DNA from: UMGS1002 sp964463325
GTDB taxonomy: Bacteria > Bacillota > Clostridia > Oscillospirales > CAG-272
Reading direction: 5' to 3'
DNA length: 7,324 nt
Assembly (NCBI GenBank): GCA_964463325.1
Contig: CAYXBY010000075.1
Location: forward strand, 1-7,324
In this document: piece after piece, positions 1 to 4,376 of the stretch
Layout of the letters: every line of letters starts with the position of its first letter
How positions within the stretch are numbered: position 1 is the stretch's first letter
Translations under genes and position numbers: made by a program
Notes under the pieces: model-generated
The model's input: only the letters and a program-made list of their open reading frames with translations
Told to the model about the DNA's origin: nothing
Databases searched by the model: none

Positions 1-617
1 TCCTCCCCTACGTTACCAACTCCATCGCCATCGGCATGGTGTTCGCCGCAATGTTCAACATGGTCGGCAACGCGTTCGGCGGAGAGAAGGAAATATTGAT
101 CACCGCAGGCATCATCAACAATATTCTTGGCGTTTTCGGTATCGACCCGATCAACTGGATCAATGCCGGCTCCACATATATCGCCAATATTACCGTTATG
201 GTGATATATATCGTCTGGAATGCCCTGCCCTTTAAGATACTCATTCTGCTTGGCGGCCTCCAAAGTATAAACCGCCAGTATTACGACGCCGCCAAGGTTG
301 ACGGCACGTCAAAATTCAGAGTATTCACCAAGATCACCGTCCCGCTGCTCTCTCCTATGCTGGCATACGTCGTTATAACCGGCTTTATCGGCGGATTTAA
401 GGAATATTCGAGCATTGTCGGTATATTCGGTGATCATATGGGGCCGGCGGGCGACCCTTACCGGCTCAATACCATGGTCGGCTTCATATACCGTGCGATA
501 GAAGGCGATATGCCTCTTTATGGCCGCGCCAGTGCGGCTGCGCTGATACTGTTTGGAATTATCTTTGTAGTCACAATGATAAATCTGTATGTCAGCAAGA
601 AAAAGACACATTATTAA
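1..617 (+). CDS. ABC sugar-type transporter permease, MalF-like, 5'-truncated
   Basis: This is the C-terminal part of an inner-membrane permease of a binding-protein-dependent importer (CUT1, BPD_transp_1 family). The reading frame is open from base 3, reading LPYVTNSIAIG before the internal Met at 36, so the true start lies upstream of the window. About 204 residues are visible; family members usually have about 290-320. The cytoplasmic EAA loop that docks the ATPase is clear at about 285-356 (DAAKVDGTSKF, then the conserved VPLLSP end). Hydrophobic stretches on both sides fit the last membrane helices, and the protein ends in a basic tail (NLYVSKKKTHY). The next gene is a second permease 12 bases downstream, so the two would form the heterodimeric channel. 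The family call is firm; the substrate cannot be read from this fragment. Confidence 0.93.
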   Translation, partial: LPYVTNSIAIGMVFAAMFNMVGNAFGGEKEILITAGIINNILGVFGIDPINWINAGSTYIANITVMVIYIVWNALPFKILILLGGLQSINRQYYDAAKVDGTSKFRVFTKITVPLLSPMLAYVVITGFIGGFKEYSSIVGIFGDHMGPAGDPYRLNTMVGFIYRAIEGDMPLYGRASAAALILFGIIFVVTMINLYVSKKKTHY

Positions 618-622
618 GGAGG
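616..622 (+). promoter_or_regulatory. Ribosome binding site of the second permease
   Basis: AAGGAGG lies 7 bases before the ATG at 630. Its first two bases are the last two bases of the upstream TAA stop. The overlap favours coupled, balanced translation of the two permease subunits. Confidence 0.9.
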
Positions 623-629
623 TTGCAGC

Positions 630-1532
630 ATGTCAGAAAACAATATTCCGTCCGTGCGCGAGCATGATATGCACAATATGGCTGCTCGGCAGCGTGTGAT
701 CAAGATAATAAGCCAGTTTTTGCTGTACGCCTTCCTGATCTTTATGGCGCTCATCGTCATTTTCCCATTTTACTGGATGCTTATTTCGTCCGTAAAGTCT
801 GTGTCTGAGTACAGGCTTTCGGTACCGACGCTGTTCCCGCGTGAGATCATGCTCAGCAACTATCTCGAAGCCTTCACTACCGGTAATCTCGGGCGTTTGT
901 TCCTCAACACCATGTTCGTCGGTATAGTGTCGACGCTGCTTTCACTGGTTATCACGATACTCTCTGCCTTCGCCTTTGCAAGGCTTGAGTTCAAGGGTAA
1001 AAATGCGCTGTTTGCCGCGCTGCTTGCCACCATGATGATACCGGGCGAGCTGTTCACCATCACCAACTATGCCACCGTCAACAACCTCGGCTGGATGAAC
1101 ACATATCGCGTCCTTATAGTGCCATTCCTCGTCAGCGTATTTTACATATATCTGCTGAGACAGAACTTTATGCAGATACCTAACGAGTTGTATTTGGCCG
1201 CCAAGGTGGACGGAACCAGTGATTTCAAGTATCTCTGCAAGGTTATGATCCCGCTGGCGCTCCCAACGCTGATATCCATCACCATTCTCAAGATGATGGG
1301 TGCATGGAACTCATATGTATGGCCACGTCTTGTGGCAAATGATGAGGCGCATCGTTTGATAACCAACGGTCTGCGGCAGATATCCTTTGAGGACCCTGCC
1401 ATGCCAAGCATGGTAAACTACCCCGTTCAGATGGCAGCAGTCGCCATCGTATCCTTCCCGCTGTTTCTCGTGTTTATTTTCCTCAGAAAATATATCATGA
1501 AGGGCGTTTCAAGAAGCGGTATCAAGGGTTAA
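630..1532 (+). CDS. ABC sugar-type transporter permease, MalG-like
   Basis: This is a complete 300-residue inner-membrane permease, partner of the preceding MalF-like subunit. Six hydrophobic segments can be placed at about residues 28-50, 92-117, 125-146, 158-176, 206-228 and 265-287. The EAA loop is at about 188-211 (LAAKVDGTSDF, then MIPLALP) and closely resembles the loop of the first permease, as expected for subunits docking the same or similar ATPase subunits. The C-terminus, MKGVSRSGIKG, matches the ending typical of MalG/UgpE/MsmG-type proteins (KG...G.xKG). The start at 630 is supported by a strong AAGGAGG and by a cytoplasmic N-terminus rich in charged and polar residues. CUT1 transporters usually import di- or oligosaccharides, glycerol-3-phosphate or related compounds. 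No specific substrate can be assigned, so no gene symbol is given. Confidence 0.95.
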   Translation: MSENNIPSVREHDMHNMAARQRVIKIISQFLLYAFLIFMALIVIFPFYWMLISSVKSVSEYRLSVPTLFPREIMLSNYLEAFTTGNLGRLFLNTMFVGIVSTLLSLVITILSAFAFARLEFKGKNALFAALLATMMIPGELFTITNYATVNNLGWMNTYRVLIVPFLVSVFYIYLLRQNFMQIPNELYLAAKVDGTSDFKYLCKVMIPLALPTLISITILKMMGAWNSYVWPRLVANDEAHRLITNGLRQISFEDPAMPSMVNYPVQMAAVAIVSFPLFLVFIFLRKYIMKGVSRSGIKG

Positions 1533-1534
1533 TC

Positions 1535-1550
1535 AGCTTTCATAAAAGCT
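1535..1550 (+). other. Small intercistronic hairpin between permease and binding protein
   Basis: AGCTTT and AAAGCT form a 6-bp stem with a 4-base loop, followed by TTTAAC. It lies in the 56-base gap between the permease stop and the preferred start of the binding-protein gene. It is too AT-rich and short to be a convincing terminator. It could act as a weak attenuator or RNA-stability element, which would help set the binding protein level apart from the permeases. It could also be chance. Confidence 0.25.
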
Positions 1551-1569
1551 TTTAACAATATTTAACTAT

Positions 1570-1577
1570 GGAAAGGA
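1570..1577 (+). promoter_or_regulatory. Ribosome binding site deciding the binding-protein start
   Basis: GGAAAGGA lies 11 bases before the ATG at 1589. It overlaps the alternative in-frame ATG at 1568 and so cannot serve it, and nothing resembling a ribosome site lies upstream of 1568 (ACAATATTTAACT). This favours 1589 as the start. Confidence 0.65.
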
Positions 1578-1588
1578 ACAGTCTCCCT

Positions 1589-3010
1589 ATGAAAAAAATC
1601 ATTTTGTCGGTAGTTCTGTGTCTTACGCTCTGTCTCAACTGCATCGCAATGTTTGGATGCGGTAGTACCAAGCGGGCCGGTAACTTTACCATCCCCGAAG
1701 GCGGCTACGACGGCAGCAAGGTAACGATCACCTTCTATCACACTATGGGTCAAAACCTGCGTGATGTTCTCGATCGCTACATCGCAGAATTCAACAAGCT
1801 CTACCCTAACATCACTATCAACCACAGCCAGATCGGTAACTACGACGATGTCCGCAACCAGATCAAGACCGAGATCACGGTTGGCAACCAGCCTAACATC
1901 GCCTATTGCTACCCCGATCACGTCGCACTCTATAATCTGGCCGGTGCAGTAGTTACGCTCGATGACCTCATCGCAAGTGATATCGAGGTAACACGCAATG
2001 ACGGAACGACCGAAAAGCTCGGTCTGACCGATGATCAGATCAACGACTTCATTCAGGGCTACTACGACGAGGGCAAGCAGTTCGGTGACGATCTGATGTA
2101 CACCCTGCCGCTCTCCAAGTCCACCGAGGTGCTCTACTACAACAAGACCTTCTTTGATGCCAACAACCTTACCGTCCCCACCACATGGGATGAGATGGAG
2201 GCAGTTTGCGCTCAGATCAAGAAGATCGATCCCACCTGCATCCCGCTCGGCTACGACAGTGAGGCCAACTGGTTCATCACCATGTGCGAGCAGTACAAGT
2301 CCCCATACACCAGCTCCACCGGCGAGCACTTCATCTTTGATAACGAAACCAACAGAGGCTTTGTCGCCAAGTTCAGAGACTGGTATCAGAAGGGCTATGT
2401 GACCACACAGGATATCTCGGGCGGTTACACTTCCGAGCTGTTCAAGGCCGGCGCAGACGCTACCCGCAGCTACATGTCCATCGGCTCGTCTGCAGGTGCA
2501 ACTCACCAGCGTCCTGATAAGGTCAACGGTGCATATCCCTTTGACGTCGGCATCACCACCATTCCTCAGGTCGATGCAAGTAACCCCAAGGTCATTTCGC
2601 AGGGTCCCTCCCTCTGCATTTTCAACAAGTCCAACTCTCAGGAAGTCATCGCTTCATGGCTGTTCGTCAAGTATCTGACCACCTGCGTTGAATTCCAGGC
2701 TGAGTTCTCCATGGTATCCGGCTACGTCCCCGTAATCAAGTCCGTATCTGACAATGCTGTGTACAGCGAGTTCATCAACGGCGCTGACGGCGGTGACAAC
2801 ATCGCTGCATACTCCGCTAAGGTCTGCCTGGCTCAGGAGGCAGCTTACTACACCTCCCCTGCCTTCAACGGCTCCTCCACTGCGCGCGATCAGGTAGGTC
2901 TGCTGCTGCAGAAATGCCTGGTCAATGACGATGGCGGCGACGCTGCGGCTATGATCAAAAAGGTGTTTGAGGCTGCAGTTGCCGAGTGCAAATATCAGTC
3001 TGCAAGCTAA
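1589..3010 (+). CDS. Extracellular solute-binding lipoprotein, family 1 (CUT1)
   Basis: This is the substrate-capture subunit of the importer, anchored to the outer face of the membrane. From the ATG at 1589 it has 473 residues, a usual length for the family. An in-frame ATG at 1568 would add MERNSLP before the signal peptide and has no ribosome site, so the shorter form is preferred. The signal peptide MKKIILSVVLCLTLC runs to a lipobox-like MFGC with the lipidated Cys at residue 24; Phe before Gly is slightly atypical. SBP_bac_1 hallmarks follow: ITFYH near residue 47, an amphipathic helix and LYPNITI near 71; LPLSKSTEVLYYNK near 173-186 with PTTWDEM near 197; FDVGITTIPQ near 318; and SGYVPVIKS near 377-385. 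The gene follows the two permeases and precedes two further lipoproteins. Transport of a sugar or sugar-phosphate-like solute is family knowledge; the ligand is unknown. Confidence 0.93.
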   Translation: MKKIILSVVLCLTLCLNCIAMFGCGSTKRAGNFTIPEGGYDGSKVTITFYHTMGQNLRDVLDRYIAEFNKLYPNITINHSQIGNYDDVRNQIKTEITVGNQPNIAYCYPDHVALYNLAGAVVTLDDLIASDIEVTRNDGTTEKLGLTDDQINDFIQGYYDEGKQFGDDLMYTLPLSKSTEVLYYNKTFFDANNLTVPTTWDEMEAVCAQIKKIDPTCIPLGYDSEANWFITMCEQYKSPYTSSTGEHFIFDNETNRGFVAKFRDWYQKGYVTTQDISGGYTSELFKAGADATRSYMSIGSSAGATHQRPDKVNGAYPFDVGITTIPQVDASNPKVISQGPSLCIFNKSNSQEVIASWLFVKYLTTCVEFQAEFSMVSGYVPVIKSVSDNAVYSEFINGADGGDNIAAYSAKVCLAQEAAYYTSPAFNGSSTARDQVGLLLQKCLVNDDGGDAAAMIKKVFEAAVAECKYQSAS

Positions 3011-3016
3011 TACAGC

Positions 3017-4342
3017 ATGAAGACAATTAGGCTTACAGCGGCGCTGTTGCTGCTGTGTTGTATCCTTTCCGTGCTGCCTGCGTGCAGCACGGAAAAGGAG
3101 CCCGAACACGTTGATTTCGCCGGCGAGGTAAAGCTTGATATGAGCTCTGAGACGCTAAAGCAGGAGGTCACGGTCAAGTCATATATCGACGGTGATACCA
3201 CCCACTTCTACTTCCCCGCCGGCGGGCAGTTTGAGGATGGCGTGCTCAAGGCAAGATATCTTGCCATAAACACCCCCGAGTCCACGGGACGCATCGAAGA
3301 ATGGGGTAAAAGGGCTTCAAATTTCACCAAAGAGAAGCTGCAATCCGCATCATCTATCCTCATAGAGTCGGACGACGACAAGTGGAATGCAGATTCTACC
3401 GGTGGCCGTTACCTCGTTTGGGTGTGGTACAAAACGCCGGAAATGACCGAATATCGCAACCTCAATATTGAGATACTTCAAAATGGCCTTGCCATCGCAT
3501 CAAACTCTGCCAACAACCGCTACGGCACCTACTGCATGGATGCCATTGCGCAGGCTCAGCGAGAGGCGCTTTACGTTCACTCTGATGACACCGATCCCGA
3601 TTTCTATTACGGCGACGCGCTTGAGCTGACGCTCAAGGAGCTGCGCTGCAATATCAGCGACTACGACAGCGTAAAGGTCGCGTTCGAGGGTGTTATCACC
3701 AATGACGACAGCGGCTCTGTCTATATTGAGGAATACGATGCCGAGACCGGCATGTATTACGGCATGGCTGTTTATTACCAGACTGCAGGTCTGCCGGGCA
3801 AGGCGCTGGAGATGCTGAGGATAGGCAACCGGGTAAGGATCGTCGGCACCGTGACACAGTTTTACGGTGCGTGGCAGGTTTCGGGGCTTACATATTCACT
3901 TATGCGCCCCGACAGCCCGACAAATATCCAGCTTATAAGCAGTGGCAGTGCTGCGGCATATGTGCCCACAGAGCCCTCCACCTTTGCAAACGGCAAGTTG
4001 AGTGTGCTGTGTAACGACGATACCGAAAAGGAATTTCGTTATGCAGAGCTGGCAATGAACACCACACTTGAAATGACGTCGCTCAAGGTCAAAAGCGTGT
4101 ACACAACTGCCAGCGGCGATTCAAAGGGCGCTATCACGCTTACCTGCGAGGCTGCCGACGGAACCAAAATATCCGTCCGCACGACGGTGCTGCATGATCA
4201 AAGCGGCGCTGTCGTTAAGGAGGATGTTTTTAAGGGCGCTACCATCGACGTTCGGGGAATGATCGACATCAATACCTACAACGACGCCAATGAATACCAG
4301 ATCAAGGTGTTCTCTATCGATGATATTACTGTCCATCCTTAA
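3017..4342 (+). CDS. Surface lipoprotein nuclease: SNase domain plus two OB-fold-like domains
   Basis: This is a predicted extracellular, membrane-tethered nuclease of 441 residues. The signal peptide MKTIRLTAALLLLCC leads to the lipobox LPAC with Cys23. Residues about 50-190 match the staphylococcal (thermo)nuclease fold: IDGDT at 57-61, ARYLAINTPE at 79-88, TGGRYLVWVWY at 128-138, then LQNGLA and an AQ..A helix. By alignment with S. aureus nuclease, Asp60, Arg80, Glu88 and Arg131 correspond to Asp21, Arg35, Glu43 and Arg87. Asn85 replaces the calcium ligand Asp40. Residues about 215-297 (VAFEGVITND...RVRIVGTVTQFYG) and about 350-441 (LKVKSV...IDVRGMIDIN..EYQIKVFSID) look like OB-folds, similar in layout to the OB segments of B. 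subtilis YhcR. No clear Shine-Dalgarno precedes the ATG, which lies 6 bases after the previous stop, so coupled translation is likely. DNA or RNA cleavage is the family expectation; natural substrate unknown. Confidence 0.88.
   Translation: MKTIRLTAALLLLCCILSVLPACSTEKEPEHVDFAGEVKLDMSSETLKQEVTVKSYIDGDTTHFYFPAGGQFEDGVLKARYLAINTPESTGRIEEWGKRASNFTKEKLQSASSILIESDDDKWNADSTGGRYLVWVWYKTPEMTEYRNLNIEILQNGLAIASNSANNRYGTYCMDAIAQAQREALYVHSDDTDPDFYYGDALELTLKELRCNISDYDSVKVAFEGVITNDDSGSVYIEEYDAETGMYYGMAVYYQTAGLPGKALEMLRIGNRVRIVGTVTQFYGAWQVSGLTYSLMRPDSPTNIQLISSGSAAAYVPTEPSTFANGKLSVLCNDDTEKEFRYAELAMNTTLEMTSLKVKSVYTTASGDSKGAITLTCEAADGTKISVRTTVLHDQSGAVVKEDVFKGATIDVRGMIDINTYNDANEYQIKVFSIDDITVHP
3064..3098 (+). 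other. Intragenic inverted repeat across the lipobox codons
   Basis: TTTCCGTGCTGC (3066-3077) and GCAGCACGGAAA (3084-3095) are a perfect 12-bp inverted repeat with a 6-base loop. The stem can extend by two further C-G pairs past a bulged A at 3096. It is inside the nuclease gene, over the codons for SVLPACSTEK, about 50 bases after the start codon, and is not followed by a T-run, so it is not a classic terminator. In mRNA it should be very stable, and it could slow ribosomes during signal-peptide emergence or protect the 3' end of the upstream binding-protein message. These roles are inferred. Confidence 0.55.
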
Positions 4343-4362
4343 ATTTCATTTTAATTTATAAT

Positions 4363-4368
4363 AGGAGA
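4363..4368 (+). promoter_or_regulatory. Ribosome binding site of the repeat lipoprotein
   Basis: AGGAGA lies 8 bases before the ATG at 4377, in an AT-rich 34-base intergenic gap. It fixes the start, together with the signal peptide that follows. The upstream nuclease gene has no comparable site, so this gene may be translated more strongly. Confidence 0.88.
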
Positions 4369-4376
4369 CAAGCAAA

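Noticed and set aside
1568..1588. Upstream in-frame ATG as start of the binding protein
   Set aside because: It would put MERNSLP before a typical MKKII signal peptide, and it overlaps the GGAAAGGA that serves the ATG at 1589.
1562..2506. A 314-codon open frame on the minus strand
   Set aside because: It is antisense to the solute-binding protein, which has clear family motifs. The antisense translation shows no recognisable domain and no ribosome site was found for it.
3066..3095. Intragenic hairpin as an intrinsic terminator
   Set aside because: It is inside a coding region that continues with a well-conserved nuclease domain, and no T-run follows the stem.
4357..4362. Perfect TATAAT as a promoter for the repeat lipoprotein
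   Set aside because: The matching -35 position has no TTGACA-like sequence, and transcription from it would start at or after the AGGAGA ribosome site, removing it from the message. AT-rich chance match more likely.
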